Assembly (NCBI RefSeq): GCF_000383615.1
Contig: NZ_KB911614.1
Coordinates: 1 to 64,000 of the forward strand
Origin: Streptomyces canus 299MFChir4.1
Lineage (GTDB): Bacteria > Actinomycetota > Actinomycetes > Streptomycetales > Streptomycetaceae
Direction of reading: 5' to 3'
DNA length: 64,000 nt
The notes beneath the pieces are model-generated. The model was given only the letters and a program-made list of their open reading frames with translations. It was not told where the DNA came from and made no database searches. Positions 1 to 8,816 of this stretch are shown piece by piece. Within the stretch, counting starts at the first letter, position 1; the number at the start of each line of letters is the position of its first letter. The translations under genes and the position numbers were made by a program.

Positions 1-1161
1 TACGCCGACTTCAACGGCGACGGCTACGACGACCTCGCCGTGGCCTCGCCGTACGAGAAGGTCGGCACCGACACCGACGGCGGCGCCCTCGCGATCCTGT
101 GGGGTTCGGCGAGCGGCCTCACCGGCAAGGCGAGCGACGTACCGGACCCGGCCGTCTCCGCGCACGACAACTGGGGCCTGTCCCTGGCCGCCGGCGACTT
201 CGACGGCGACGGCAAGGCCGACCTGGCCGTCGGCAACTCCTCCGCCACCCTCTACGTCTACAAGGGCGGCTTCAGCAGTTCCACCGGCCTGCCCGGCGGC
301 CGCTACACCGTCAAGCCGCCGATCATGCCCGGCTCGTCCGACTTCCCCTACGGCCCTGAGCAGCTCACTGCCGGTGACGTGAACGGCGACGGCCGCACCG
401 ACCTGGTGGTCGACGGCTTCGAGACGCAGACGGACAACGGCTGGAACACCAACTACTGGGTGCCGGGCACCGCGAGCGGTCTGAGCGTCGCGGGCGTCAA
501 GACCCTCAAGCCCGGCATCGTCACCGGCATCGGCGACATCAACGGCGACGGCTACGGCGACATCGTCACCGGCGCCGGCTGGGACGCCACCTCCGGCGAC
601 GGCCGGACCATCCCGGACTCCGCGAACGGCGGCAAGGTCAGCATCACCTACGGCTCCGCGTCCGGCCCCGCCTCGACCACCGGCATCACCCAGAACACCG
701 GGAACGTACCCGGCAGTTCGGAGAAGGGCGACGCCTTCGGCTGGGACCTGGACCTGGGCGACATCAACGGCGACGGCTACCAGGACCTGGTCGTCTCCAC
801 CCCGAACGAGGACCTCGGCAGCGTCACCAACGCCGGCATGGTCACCGTCCTGTACGGCTCGGCGAGTGGCATCAACACCTCCACCGGCCTCCAGTCCTTC
901 GAGCAGAACACGACCGGCGTCCCCGGCACCTCCGAGAAGAGCGACCTGTTCGGCGCCGACGTCAAGCTCGACGACGTCAACGGCGACGGCAGGGCCGACC
1001 TGGTCATCGGGTCGTACGAGGACGGCGGCGACGGAGCGGTGACCTACCTGCCCTCCACCGGCACGAAGATCGGCACGACCGGCGCCCGCGCCCTGTCGGT
1101 GACCTCGGTGGGCGTCTCCACCTCGGGCTCCGCCCAGTTCGGCGCCCTCTTCGCCGACTAG
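1..1161 (+). CDS. FG-GAP/VCBS repeat secreted protein, 5' end missing
   Basis: The frame is open from base 1, so the N-terminus and any signal peptide lie outside the window. The visible 386 residues are made of FG-GAP (integrin-alpha-like beta-propeller) repeats. Each carries a Ca2+-binding loop such as DFDGDGKADL, VNGDGRTDL, INGDGYGDI, INGDGYQDL and VNGDGRADL, followed by GSASG turns. Such Streptomyces proteins are usually exported and folded by calcium; the ligand is not known. A strong hairpin follows the stop codon. A GTG inside the frame at base 40 is probably not the real start, because repeat sequence continues upstream of it. The family call is firm, the specific role unknown. Confidence 0.85.
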   Translation, partial: YADFNGDGYDDLAVASPYEKVGTDTDGGALAILWGSASGLTGKASDVPDPAVSAHDNWGLSLAAGDFDGDGKADLAVGNSSATLYVYKGGFSSSTGLPGGRYTVKPPIMPGSSDFPYGPEQLTAGDVNGDGRTDLVVDGFETQTDNGWNTNYWVPGTASGLSVAGVKTLKPGIVTGIGDINGDGYGDIVTGAGWDATSGDGRTIPDSANGGKVSITYGSASGPASTTGITQNTGNVPGSSEKGDAFGWDLDLGDINGDGYQDLVVSTPNEDLGSVTNAGMVTVLYGSASGINTSTGLQSFEQNTTGVPGTSEKSDLFGADVKLDDVNGDGRADLVIGSYEDGGDGAVTYLPSTGTKIGTTGARALSVTSVGVSTSGSAQFGALFAD

Positions 1162-1192
1162 CCCGTCTCCCTTCCCTCCCTCGAGTCCATCG

Positions 1193-1228
1193 CGAACGGC
1201 CCCCGGTCACGTTGCCGGGGGCCGTTCG
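1193..1228 (+). terminator. Hairpin terminator after the FG-GAP gene
   Basis: A 14-bp perfect inverted repeat (1193-1206 with 1215-1228, arm CGAACGGCCCCCGG) with an 8-base loop lies 31 bases after the stop codon. No T-run follows, which is normal for Streptomyces terminators. Confidence 0.75.
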
Positions 1229-1370
1229 GCGTGTCAACTCGCGTAGACACGGCCTGATTTGCCGTTTCAGGTCACCCAATGGACACGCGCCATCCATTTA
1301 CACGGCCGCATGTCCATGTCACTCTCCCAACTGCCGCCTCCATTCAACCCGCGTAGATGGGACCCCCTTT

Positions 1371-2177
1371 ATGCTGGCGACACGCAACCGCAGTTGGAAG
1401 TCCGTGGCGCTCACCACCGCCGCCGTGCTGGCCGGGCTCGCCGCCCCGGTCGTGACCACGACCCCGGCCGCCGCCACGACGACCGCGTACGACACGACGT
1501 ACTACAAGAACGCGGTCGGCAAGACGGGCACGAGCCTGAAGTCCTCCCTGCACACGATCATCAGCGCCAACGTCTCGAAGATCTCGTACTCCGCGGTCTG
1601 GGACGCGCTCAAGGTGACCGACCAGGACCCGAACAACAGCAGCAACGTGATCCTGCTGTACAGCGGTGTCTCCCGGGCCAAGTCCCTCAACGGCGGTGAC
1701 GTCGGCGACTGGAACCGTGAGCACGTGTGGGCCAAGTCCCACGGCGACTTCGGCGAGGTGACCGGTCCCGGCACCGACCTGCACCACCTGCGCCCCGCGG
1801 ACGTCCAGGTCAACAGCATCCGCGGCAACCTGGACTTCGACAACGGCGGCAGCGCCGTCACCAACGGCGGCGGCAGCACCGTCGACTCCGACTCCTTCGC
1901 GCCGCGTGCCGCGGACCGGGGCGACGTGGCCCGCATGATCCTCTACATGGCCGTGCGCTACGACGGCGGCGACGGCTTCGCCGACCTGGAGCCCAACGAG
2001 AAGGTCGGCAACGGCTCCAACCCCTACATGGGCAAGCTCTCCGTCCTCAAGGCGTGGAACGAGGCGGACCCGCCCAGCGCCTTCGAGGAGAAGCGCAACC
2101 AGGTCATCTACGACACCTACCAGCACAACCGCAACCCGTTCATCGACCACCCGGAGTGGGTCGAGGCGATCTGGTAG
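1371..2177 (+). CDS. Secreted endonuclease I family (EndA/NucM-like) nuclease
   Basis: This 268-residue protein has a Sec-type signal peptide (basic MLATRNRSWK, a hydrophobic stretch and an Ala-rich cleavage region near residue 35). The mature part carries the endonuclease I ββα-metal motifs: WNREHVWAKSH, with the likely catalytic His, and TDLHHLRPAD. Family members are extracellular, non-specific, Mg2+-dependent DNA/RNA endonucleases, so a role in nucleic-acid scavenging is likely. The ATG at 1371 was chosen because it opens directly onto the signal peptide; an upstream in-frame extension to 1212 has no signal character and crosses the terminator. It appears monocistronic and converges with the next gene. 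Confidence 0.85.
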   Translation: MLATRNRSWKSVALTTAAVLAGLAAPVVTTTPAAATTTAYDTTYYKNAVGKTGTSLKSSLHTIISANVSKISYSAVWDALKVTDQDPNNSSNVILLYSGVSRAKSLNGGDVGDWNREHVWAKSHGDFGEVTGPGTDLHHLRPADVQVNSIRGNLDFDNGGSAVTNGGGSTVDSDSFAPRAADRGDVARMILYMAVRYDGGDGFADLEPNEKVGNGSNPYMGKLSVLKAWNEADPPSAFEEKRNQVIYDTYQHNRNPFIDHPEWVEAIW

Positions 2178-2203
2178 GAGCCACACGTCCTGCCAGTGCG
2201 GTC

Positions 2204-3886
2204 CTACAGGTGCGTGGGCGCGAACATCCGCAGCACCGCCGGGAGAACGACCACCGAGGGCCCCGGTGAGCCGAGCGCCTTCGACAGGTCGTCCGCGAGG
2301 GTCTCCGGGGTCGTACGGACCCCGGGGACACCGAACGACTCGGCCAGTGCCACATAGTCCGGGCGGGTCAGCTCGGTCGCCGTGGCCTGGCCGAAGGCGT
2401 CCGTCATGTACTCGCGCAGGATGCCGTAGCCGCCGTCGTCGACGATCAGCCAGGTGACGTTCAGGTCGTACTGGCGGGCCGTGGCCAACTCCGCGATCGA
2501 GTACAGCGCCCCTCCGTCACCCGACACCGCCAGCACCGGTCGCGAGGGGTCGGCCACCGCGGCCCCCAGGGCGGCGGGGAAGCCGTAGCCCAGGCCGCCG
2601 GCGCCCTGGGCGGAGTGCAGCAGGTTGGGACCCTTGGCGTCGAACGCCGACCAGGCCCAGTACGCCAGGATCGTCATGTCCCAGAAGGACGGGGAGGAGG
2701 CGGGGAGCGCCCGGCGCACCGACGCCAACAGCTCCTGTTCCAGGGTGAGTTCCTGGGAGGCGATGCGGTCCGCGACGCGCGCCAGCACCTCCCGCACCCG
2801 CTCCGGCGCCTCCTCGTCCTCCCTCGGGGACACCGTCTCCAGCAGCGCCTGCAACGCCAGTCGCGCGTCCGCGTGGATGCCGAGCGCGGGGTGGTTGGAC
2901 TCCAGCTTGCCGAGGTCCGCCTCGATCTGGATCACCCGGCCCCGGGGCTTGAACGTGTGGTAGTTGGACGACAGCTCCCCCAGCCCTGAGCCCACCACCA
3001 GGAGTACGTCCGCGTCCTCCAGGAAGTCCGTGGTGTGGCGGTCCTCGATCCAGGACTGGAGGGACAGGGGGTGCGTCCAGGGGAAGGCGCCCTTGCCGCC
3101 GGGGGTGGTGACCACCGGGGCCCGCAGCGTCTCCGCCAGCCGTCGCAGCTTGCCCGAGGCGTCAGAGCGTACGACTCCCCCGCCCGCGATGATCGCGGGG
3201 CGTTCGGCGCGGGACAGCAAGTCGGCTGCCACCGCCGTCAGTTCGGGGCGCGGCGGCAGCTCCTCGGGGAAGGCGTCGCCGCCCGTCACCACCGGGATCG
3301 ACGTCTCGGCGAGCAGCACGTCCTGCGGGATCTCCACCCACACCGGGCCGTGCGGGGCGGTCAGGGCCGACTTCCAGGCCGCCTCGATCGCGGAGGGGAT
3401 CTGGGATTGGGTGCGGACGGTGTGGACCGACTTCACCACGCCCCTGAACGAGGCGGACTGGTCCGGGAGTTCGTGGAGGTAGCCGTGCCGGCCACCGCCG
3501 AGACCGGCGGTCGGGATCTGGCTGCTGATCGCCAGCACGGGGGCGGATGCGGCGGCCGCCTCCTGGAGGGCCGCCAGGGACGTCAGCGCCCCCGGTCCCG
3601 TCGACAGCAGCAGCGGGGCCGCCTCGCCGGTGAGCCTGCCGTACGCGTCCGCCGCGAAGCCCGCGTTGTTCTCCACCCGCAGGCCGATGTAGCTGAGGTC
3701 GGAACGCCGTAGCGCGTCGAACATGCCGAGCGCGTGCTGGCCGGGCAGGCCGAAGACGGTCGTCGCGCCGAGCGCGGCCAGCGTCTCCACGACCAGGTCT
3801 CCGCCGTTGCGGCCGGGAGGAGGGTTGAGAGCAGCGGAAGTCTGCGCCTCCGTCGGACGGAGCACCAGGTCGTGGTCGTGAGTCAC
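2204..3886 (-). CDS. Thiamine-diphosphate-dependent enzyme (acetolactate-synthase/benzoylformate-decarboxylase superfamily)
   Basis: The 560-residue protein has the three-domain ThDP-enzyme layout. The N-terminal PYR domain has GLPGQHALGMF and the conserved Glu in RVENNAGFAADAYGRL. The central domain is Rossmann-like. The C-terminal PP domain has GDGGALYSIAEL. The usual NN closing the GDG-x(n)-NN cofactor motif is replaced by DD (WLIVDDGGYG). The substrate cannot be read from sequence. It is the third gene of symporter-ureohydrolase-ThDP enzyme and overlaps the ureohydrolase stop by 4 bases (GTGA), so the two are translationally coupled. The context suggests it acts on a 2-oxo acid derived from the guanidino substrate; that is inference. 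The GTG at 3886 is set by the overlap. Confidence 0.8.
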   Translation of the reverse strand: MTHDHDLVLRPTEAQTSAALNPPPGRNGGDLVVETLAALGATTVFGLPGQHALGMFDALRRSDLSYIGLRVENNAGFAADAYGRLTGEAAPLLLSTGPGALTSLAALQEAAAASAPVLAISSQIPTAGLGGGRHGYLHELPDQSASFRGVVKSVHTVRTQSQIPSAIEAAWKSALTAPHGPVWVEIPQDVLLAETSIPVVTGGDAFPEELPPRPELTAVAADLLSRAERPAIIAGGGVVRSDASGKLRRLAETLRAPVVTTPGGKGAFPWTHPLSLQSWIEDRHTTDFLEDADVLLVVGSGLGELSSNYHTFKPRGRVIQIEADLGKLESNHPALGIHADARLALQALLETVSPREDEEAPERVREVLARVADRIASQELTLEQELLASVRRALPASSPSFWDMTILAYWAWSAFDAKGPNLLHSAQGAGGLGYGFPAALGAAVADPSRPVLAVSGDGGALYSIAELATARQYDLNVTWLIVDDGGYGILREYMTDAFGQATATELTRPDYVALAESFGVPGVRTTPETLADDLSKALGSPGPSVVVLPAVLRMFAPTHL

Positions 3887-4851
3887 TGCGCGCGGGCCTC
3901 TGCAATCTGGCGGGACATGATCGTGGTCAGTTCGTAGGCGGTGTGGGAGGCCGCCACCGACGTGATCTCCGCGTGGTCGTACGCGGGGGCCACCTCGACG
4001 ACGTCCGCCGACACCAGGTTGCACGATGCCAGACCCCGCAGGATCTCCAGCAGCTCGCGGGAGGTCATGCCGCCCGCCTCGGGGGTGCCCGTGCCGGGCG
4101 CGTGCGCGGGGTCCAGGCAGTCGATGTCGATGGAGATGTAGAGCGGACGGTCCCCGATGCGCTGCCGGAGCTGGTCGGCGACCTCGTCGACACCGCGCCG
4201 CAAGACGTCCGCCGAGGTGACGATGCCGAAGCCCAGCTTGGCGTCGTCGTCCAGGTCCTGCTTGCCGTACAGCGGCCCGCGGGTGCCCACGTGGGAGAGG
4301 GCGGAGGTGTCCAGGATGCCCTCCTCCACCGCCCGCCGGAACGGCGTCCCGTGCGTGTACTCGGCGCCGAAGTACGTGTCCCAGGTGTCGAGGTGGGCGT
4401 CGAAATGCAGCAGGGCCACCGGGCCGTGCTTCTTCGCGACGGACCTGAGCAGCGGGAGGGCGATGGTGTGGTCGCCGCCCAGGGTCATCAGGCGGGCGCC
4501 GGTGCCGAGGAGGTCGTCCGCGGCCGCCTCGATCGTCTCGACGGCCTCGTTGATGTTGAACGGGTTCACGGCGATGTCTCCGCCGTCCGCGACCTGCGCC
4601 AGCGCGAAGGGGGACGCGTCCTGCGCCGGGTTGTAGGGCCTGAGCAGCCGGGACGCCTCACGGATCGCGTTGCCGCCGAAGCGGGCGCCGGGCCGGTACG
4701 AGACACCCGAGTCGAAGGGCACGCCGACCACGGCGACATCGGCCCGCCCGACCTCGTCGAGGCGCGGCAGCCGGGCGAAGGTCGCGGGCCCGGCGTAGCG
4801 CGGGATGCGGGAGGAGTCGACGGGGCCGCGGGGGGTCTCGGGGGAGCTCAT
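3883..4851 (-). CDS. speB: Agmatinase / guanidino-acid hydrolase (ureohydrolase family)
   Basis: The 322-residue length is typical for ureohydrolases. All six ligands of the binuclear Mn2+ centre can be seen: H128 in GGDHT, D151/H153/D155 in DAHLDTWD, and D242/D244 in SIDIDCLD. These enzymes hydrolyse a guanidino group to urea plus an amine. The exact substrate (agmatine, guanidinobutyrate, guanidinopropionate) cannot be told from motifs. The gene lies 44 bases downstream of a sodium symporter gene and overlaps the ThDP enzyme gene. The symporter and the divergent PucR regulator favour an imported guanidino compound over housekeeping polyamine synthesis. The ATG at 4851 is preceded by AAGGAAAGG. 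Confidence 0.87.
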   Translation of the reverse strand: MSSPETPRGPVDSSRIPRYAGPATFARLPRLDEVGRADVAVVGVPFDSGVSYRPGARFGGNAIREASRLLRPYNPAQDASPFALAQVADGGDIAVNPFNINEAVETIEAAADDLLGTGARLMTLGGDHTIALPLLRSVAKKHGPVALLHFDAHLDTWDTYFGAEYTHGTPFRRAVEEGILDTSALSHVGTRGPLYGKQDLDDDAKLGFGIVTSADVLRRGVDEVADQLRQRIGDRPLYISIDIDCLDPAHAPGTGTPEAGGMTSRELLEILRGLASCNLVSADVVEVAPAYDHAEITSVAASHTAYELTTIMSRQIAEARAQ

Positions 4852-4895
4852 GGTCGTGTGCCTTTCCTTCTGTCTTCTGTTCGCTGCCGTCCGGT

Positions 4896-6344
4896 CTACC
4901 GGGGTGCCGGGACCGGTTCGAGAACCTCGCCGCGCCCGGCGAGGCGGTCGCGCCACGCTTCGAGTACGGCGGTGTCGGTCGCCGGGGTCGCCAGGGATAC
5001 GGCGACGTAGACGACCAGGGAGGCCAGGAGGCCGTAGTACACGGGCTCGTTGGCGAGGATGCCGTAGCCGGCCATCAGGCCGATGACGGCGAGGCCGCCG
5101 ACGACCACGGAGGCCAGCGCGCCCTGGGCGGTGCCGCGCTTCCACAGCAGGCCGCCGAGGATCGGGACGAGGAGACCGCCGACGAGGAGGTTGTAGGCGA
5201 CGGTGAGGGCCTCGACGACGTTGTTGAGCGCGATCGCCGTGCCGATCACGGCCACGCCCATGACGAGGATGAAGACGCGGTTGCCCCGCACTTCGTCGTG
5301 GTCCCCCGACGGGGCCCTCCCCCGCAGCCGGGACCAGATGTCGTTGTTGGCGACGGTCGCGCAGGCGATCAGGGCGCCGGAGGACGTCGACATCACGGCG
5401 GCGAGCGCGGCGGCCAGCACCAAGCCCCTCACGCCGACCGGGAGTTCGTCCTTCACGATGGTCGCGAAGGCGTCGTCCGCGTTGGCGAGGTTCGGGTAGA
5501 GGACCTTGGCGGCCGTGCCGATGACGGCGCCTGCGAGGGCATAGGCGAGACAGTAGGTGCCGGCGACCGTGCCGCCCCACCTGGCGGTGGTGTCGTTGCG
5601 GGCGGTGAAGACGCGCTGCCAGATGTCCTGACCGATGAGCATGCCGAAGGTGTAGATCAGGACGTAGGTGAAGATCGTCTCGCCGCCGATGCCCAGCGGG
5701 TCGAAGTATCCGGTGGGGAGCTTGGCCCGCATCTCGCCGAAGCCGCCCGCCTTGACGACGGCGATGGGCAGGAGCAGGAGCAGCACGCCGATGGTCTTCA
5801 CCACGAACTGGACCATGTCGGTGAGGGTGATGGACCACATGCCGCCGAGGGTGGAGTAGGCGACGACGATCGAGCCGCCGAGGACGATCGCGAGGGTCCG
5901 GTTCATGTCGAAGAGGACGTCGAAGATCGTGGCGTAGGCGATGGTCGAGGTGACCGCGAGCATCAGGGTGTACGCCCACATGACCACGCCCGAGATGACC
6001 CCGGCCCGGCCGCCGTAGCGCAGGTCCAGCATCTCGGAGACGGTGTAGACCTTGAGGCGGGCGATGCGGGCGGAGAAGAAGACGGACAGGGCCAGCAGGC
6101 CGAGGCCGATCGTGAAGACCATCCAGGCGCCGGAGAGGCCGTACCGGTAGCCGAGGCCGACGCCGCCGATGGTGGAGGCGCCGCCGAGGACGATCGCGGC
6201 CATGGTCCCGGAGCACATGGCGGGGCCGAGGCGGCGCCCGGCGACCAGGAACTCGCTCTTGGACCTGGCGCGGCGCATGCCCCACCACCCCATGGCGAGC
6301 ATGCCGACCAGATAGACGACGATCACCGTGTAGTCGACGGCCAT
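4896..6344 (-). CDS. Sodium:solute symporter (SSS family)
   Basis: This 482-residue integral membrane protein has about 13 hydrophobic segments and begins with MAVDYTVIVVYLVGMLAMGWWG, typical of the SSS (PutP/PanF-like) fold. Further family signatures include GGASTIGGVGLGYRYG and the conserved stretch YSTLGGMWSITLTDMVQF in the fourth to fifth helices. It should couple Na+ entry to uptake of a small organic solute. It is the first gene of the ureohydrolase/ThDP unit and is divergent from a PucR-type regulator, so the cargo is probably the compound consumed by those enzymes. The ATG at 6344 has a GGAGGG ribosome site about 7 bases upstream. Confidence 0.85.
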   Translation of the reverse strand: MAVDYTVIVVYLVGMLAMGWWGMRRARSKSEFLVAGRRLGPAMCSGTMAAIVLGGASTIGGVGLGYRYGLSGAWMVFTIGLGLLALSVFFSARIARLKVYTVSEMLDLRYGGRAGVISGVVMWAYTLMLAVTSTIAYATIFDVLFDMNRTLAIVLGGSIVVAYSTLGGMWSITLTDMVQFVVKTIGVLLLLLPIAVVKAGGFGEMRAKLPTGYFDPLGIGGETIFTYVLIYTFGMLIGQDIWQRVFTARNDTTARWGGTVAGTYCLAYALAGAVIGTAAKVLYPNLANADDAFATIVKDELPVGVRGLVLAAALAAVMSTSSGALIACATVANNDIWSRLRGRAPSGDHDEVRGNRVFILVMGVAVIGTAIALNNVVEALTVAYNLLVGGLLVPILGGLLWKRGTAQGALASVVVGGLAVIGLMAGYGILANEPVYYGLLASLVVYVAVSLATPATDTAVLEAWRDRLAGRGEVLEPVPAPR

Positions 6345-6444
6345 GTCGGGGCCCTCCTTCTGCCGGTCTGCACCTTGCCGGCCTGCGGCCTGCCGGTCTG
6401 CGTCGACACTAGGTGGCCGGAAAGCGACTGCGAAGTGTACGTTT

Positions 6445-6468
6445 CATCCATTCGCGCGGTACTGGATG
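6445..6468. promoter_or_regulatory. Candidate operator in the symporter/pucR divergent region
   Basis: A 6-bp inverted repeat (CATCCA, 12-bp gap, TGGATG) lies in the 139-bp region between the divergent symporter and PucR-type genes, 15 bases before the regulator start. It is a plausible autoregulatory site. PucR binding is inferred only from position. Confidence 0.35.
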
Positions 6469-6483
6469 GAGGGAACGTCCACC

Positions 6484-7950
6484 ATGCCGGACCCGGCTGT
6501 CCCACCCACCCCGCCGGTCCCGCTGGCCGCACTGCTGGCCCGCGAGGACCTCGGACTGCGGCAGATCGCGGGGCCCTCGGACCCGTCCACGGTGATCCAC
6601 TGGGCGCACACCTCTGAGATGGCGGACCCGTACCCGTATCTGCTGGGCGGTGAGCTCCTGCTGACGGCGGGGGTGCACATTCCGGAGGCGGCGGGTTCGG
6701 GCACCTATTTCGACGACTACGTCTCCCGGGTCGTGGCGGCGGGCGGAGCGGCCCTCGGCTTCGGCCTGGCCCCGGTCCACGACACGGTGCCCCGCGCCCT
6801 GGTCGCCGCCTGCGAGGCGTGGGAGCTGCCCCTCCTGGAGGTGCCGCCCCGGACCACGTTCTCCGGGGTGGCCCGCGCGGTGTGGCAGCTGATGGCCCAG
6901 GCCCGCCACGCGGAACTGCGCCGCGTGACCGAGGCCCAGCAGAACCTGGCGGCGGCCGCGTCCCGCCCGGATCCGGTGCCGTCCGTACTGCGTCAGCTGG
7001 CGCAGCGGCTGGGGGGACGGGCGGTGCTGTTCGGGCCGGACGGGGCGGAGATCGCGGCGGCGGGGCGAGCGGTGGGGCCGGCCGACCGGGAGGCGTTGAC
7101 CGGACTCGCGGAGGTGGTACGCCCCTCCGGTCCGGGAACACCGACCTCCGCCAGCCATGCGACGGCCGGCGTCCACCTCGCCGCCTACTCCCTCGGTGCC
7201 GGGCGCGGCTTCGTGCTCGGGGTCGCCACCCCGCACCGCGAGCCGGGTGACCACACCGTCGCCTCCGTCGCCGCCGTACTGCTGTCGTTGCTCACCGGTG
7301 AGCATCAGAGCGGGTCGGAGGCGGCGCGGTCGTCCGCTCTGGTGCGGATGCTGCTGGGGGCATCGGCCGAGGACGTGGCGCCGCTTCTCGGTGGCGGACG
7401 GTGGGTCGTCGTGCACGCCCGGCCCGACACGCTCACCGCCCCCGACCCGGTCGCCGCCTCCGCCCTCGGCGCGGCCCTCGGGTCGCCGCTGATCGACGTG
7501 GCGCGGGAGGTCGTACGGGTACTGCTGCCCGCCGAGCGGGAACCGGGCCCGCAGCCGGGGTGGACGCTCGGGGTCAGCGCTGTCGCCGGGCCCGCGGAGT
7601 GGGCCGTCGCCGACGCCCAGGCGGGGCGTGCGCTGGCCCGCGCCCGGGCCGTCCGCGCCGGGCTCGTCCGGTACGGGGCCCGGCCCGCGCTCGCCGACCT
7701 GGTGCCGGAGGCGGACGCCGAGGCGCATGCCCGCGCGCTGCTGGCCCGTTTCGAGAACGCCCCCGCCCTCACCGACACCCTGCGCACCTGGCTGTCCCTG
7801 CACGGCAGTTGGGACCGTACGGCGGTCGCCCTGGACGTGCACCGCAACACCGTGCGGCAGCGGATCGCGAAGTGCGCGGCGCTGCTGGACCTGGATCTGG
7901 ACGACCCGGACGTACGGATGGAGCTGTGGTTCGCGCTGCGGCGACCATGA
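6484..7950 (+). CDS. PucR-family transcriptional regulator
   Basis: The 488-residue protein has the PucR layout. The N-terminal purine-catabolism-type sensor domain (about residues 12-140) includes LLGGELLLTAG and the LPLLEVP motif. A GGDEF-like central region follows. A C-terminal helix-turn-helix lies in the last 60 residues (SWDRTAVALDVHRNTVRQRI). Such proteins activate nitrogen or purine catabolic genes in response to a metabolite. Divergence from the symporter/ureohydrolase/ThDP genes makes them the likely targets. The start at 6484 has GGAGGG 9 bases upstream; a further upstream in-frame reading would run into the symporter promoter. Confidence 0.85.
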   Translation: MPDPAVPPTPPVPLAALLAREDLGLRQIAGPSDPSTVIHWAHTSEMADPYPYLLGGELLLTAGVHIPEAAGSGTYFDDYVSRVVAAGGAALGFGLAPVHDTVPRALVAACEAWELPLLEVPPRTTFSGVARAVWQLMAQARHAELRRVTEAQQNLAAAASRPDPVPSVLRQLAQRLGGRAVLFGPDGAEIAAAGRAVGPADREALTGLAEVVRPSGPGTPTSASHATAGVHLAAYSLGAGRGFVLGVATPHREPGDHTVASVAAVLLSLLTGEHQSGSEAARSSALVRMLLGASAEDVAPLLGGGRWVVVHARPDTLTAPDPVAASALGAALGSPLIDVAREVVRVLLPAEREPGPQPGWTLGVSAVAGPAEWAVADAQAGRALARARAVRAGLVRYGARPALADLVPEADAEAHARALLARFENAPALTDTLRTWLSLHGSWDRTAVALDVHRNTVRQRIAKCAALLDLDLDDPDVRMELWFALRRP

Positions 7951-8020
7951 TCGCGTGACCCGCGTCCCAGCGTGCGGGATGCGCGGCGGTCTCGTGAAGA
8001 CGTGCCTCAGAATGGGAGAC

Positions 8021-8809
8021 ATGCCGATACCCGGGACACCCAGCCGCGCCGAGCTCGTCGACCACCTTGTGAAGACCCGTATCGCGGGCGAGGTGGCCAC
8101 CCCGCGGGAGAACAACCTCTCCCACTACCGCCAGCTGGCGAACGGCAACCGCCACTACTGGTTCGGGCTGGAGCTCGGGGACCGCTGGACCGACGAGCAG
8201 GACGTGCTCGCGGTGATGGCGGAGCGGGTGGGGGTCAACGACGACCCGGAGTACCGGTACGGCCAGGACACCATCGACCCCGAGCTGACCGGCGCCGGTC
8301 TGGAGCGGATGGCGGCCCGGCTGCGCAAGGCGGCCGACGGTCAGCAGCGGGTGCTGTTCGCGACCGGCCACCCCGGCGGCCTGCTCGACGTCCACCACGC
8401 CACGGCGGCGGCACTGCGCACCGCCGGCTGCGAGATCGTCGTCATCCCGGACGGGCTCCAGACGGACGAGGGGTACGTCATGCAGTTCGCGGACGTGGCG
8501 GTCCTGGAGCACGGCGCGACGCTGTGGCACACCCACTCCGGCGACCCGATGAAGGCCATTCTCACGGCCCTGGAGCGCGAGGGCCGCCCGCTGCCCGACC
8601 TGGTCGTCGCCGATCACGGCTGGGCGGGGTACGCCGGTCAGCACGGGGTGGACGCGATCGGCTACGCCGACTCCAACGACCCGGCGCTGTTCCTGGCGGA
8701 GGCCGAGGGGACGGTCCAGGTGACCGTGCCCCTCGACGACCACGTGGTGAGCCCGCGCTACTACGACCCGATGACGGCGTACCTGCTGAGCGAGGCCGGC
8801 CTGTCCTAG
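8021..8809 (+). CDS. Conserved actinobacterial protein, possible phosphatase
   Basis: The 262-residue soluble protein has recognisable conserved blocks: LLFATGHPGG-like (VLFATGHPGGLLDVHH), CEIVVIPDG, VVADHGWAGYAGQHG and GYADSNDPALF. Homologues are annotated in Streptomyces as a phosphatase family. I do not see a catalytic motif that proves this, so the function is tentative. The several conserved Asp and His residues would suit metal binding. The start is uncertain: ATG 8021 has GGGAG only 2 bases away, and ATG 8012 is an alternative. It is flanked by the PucR regulator upstream and a convergent thioesterase. Confidence 0.65.
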   Translation: MPIPGTPSRAELVDHLVKTRIAGEVATPRENNLSHYRQLANGNRHYWFGLELGDRWTDEQDVLAVMAERVGVNDDPEYRYGQDTIDPELTGAGLERMAARLRKAADGQQRVLFATGHPGGLLDVHHATAAALRTAGCEIVVIPDGLQTDEGYVMQFADVAVLEHGATLWHTHSGDPMKAILTALEREGRPLPDLVVADHGWAGYAGQHGVDAIGYADSNDPALFLAEAEGTVQVTVPLDDHVVSPRYYDPMTAYLLSEAGLS

Positions 8810-8816
8810 GCGGGGG

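Noticed and set aside
3883..6288. 801-codon open frame spanning the ureohydrolase and symporter on the minus strand
   Set aside because: Only its C-terminal part (from 4851) is the ureohydrolase. The rest is Arg-rich out-of-frame reading of the symporter gene, which has clear membrane helices in its own frame.
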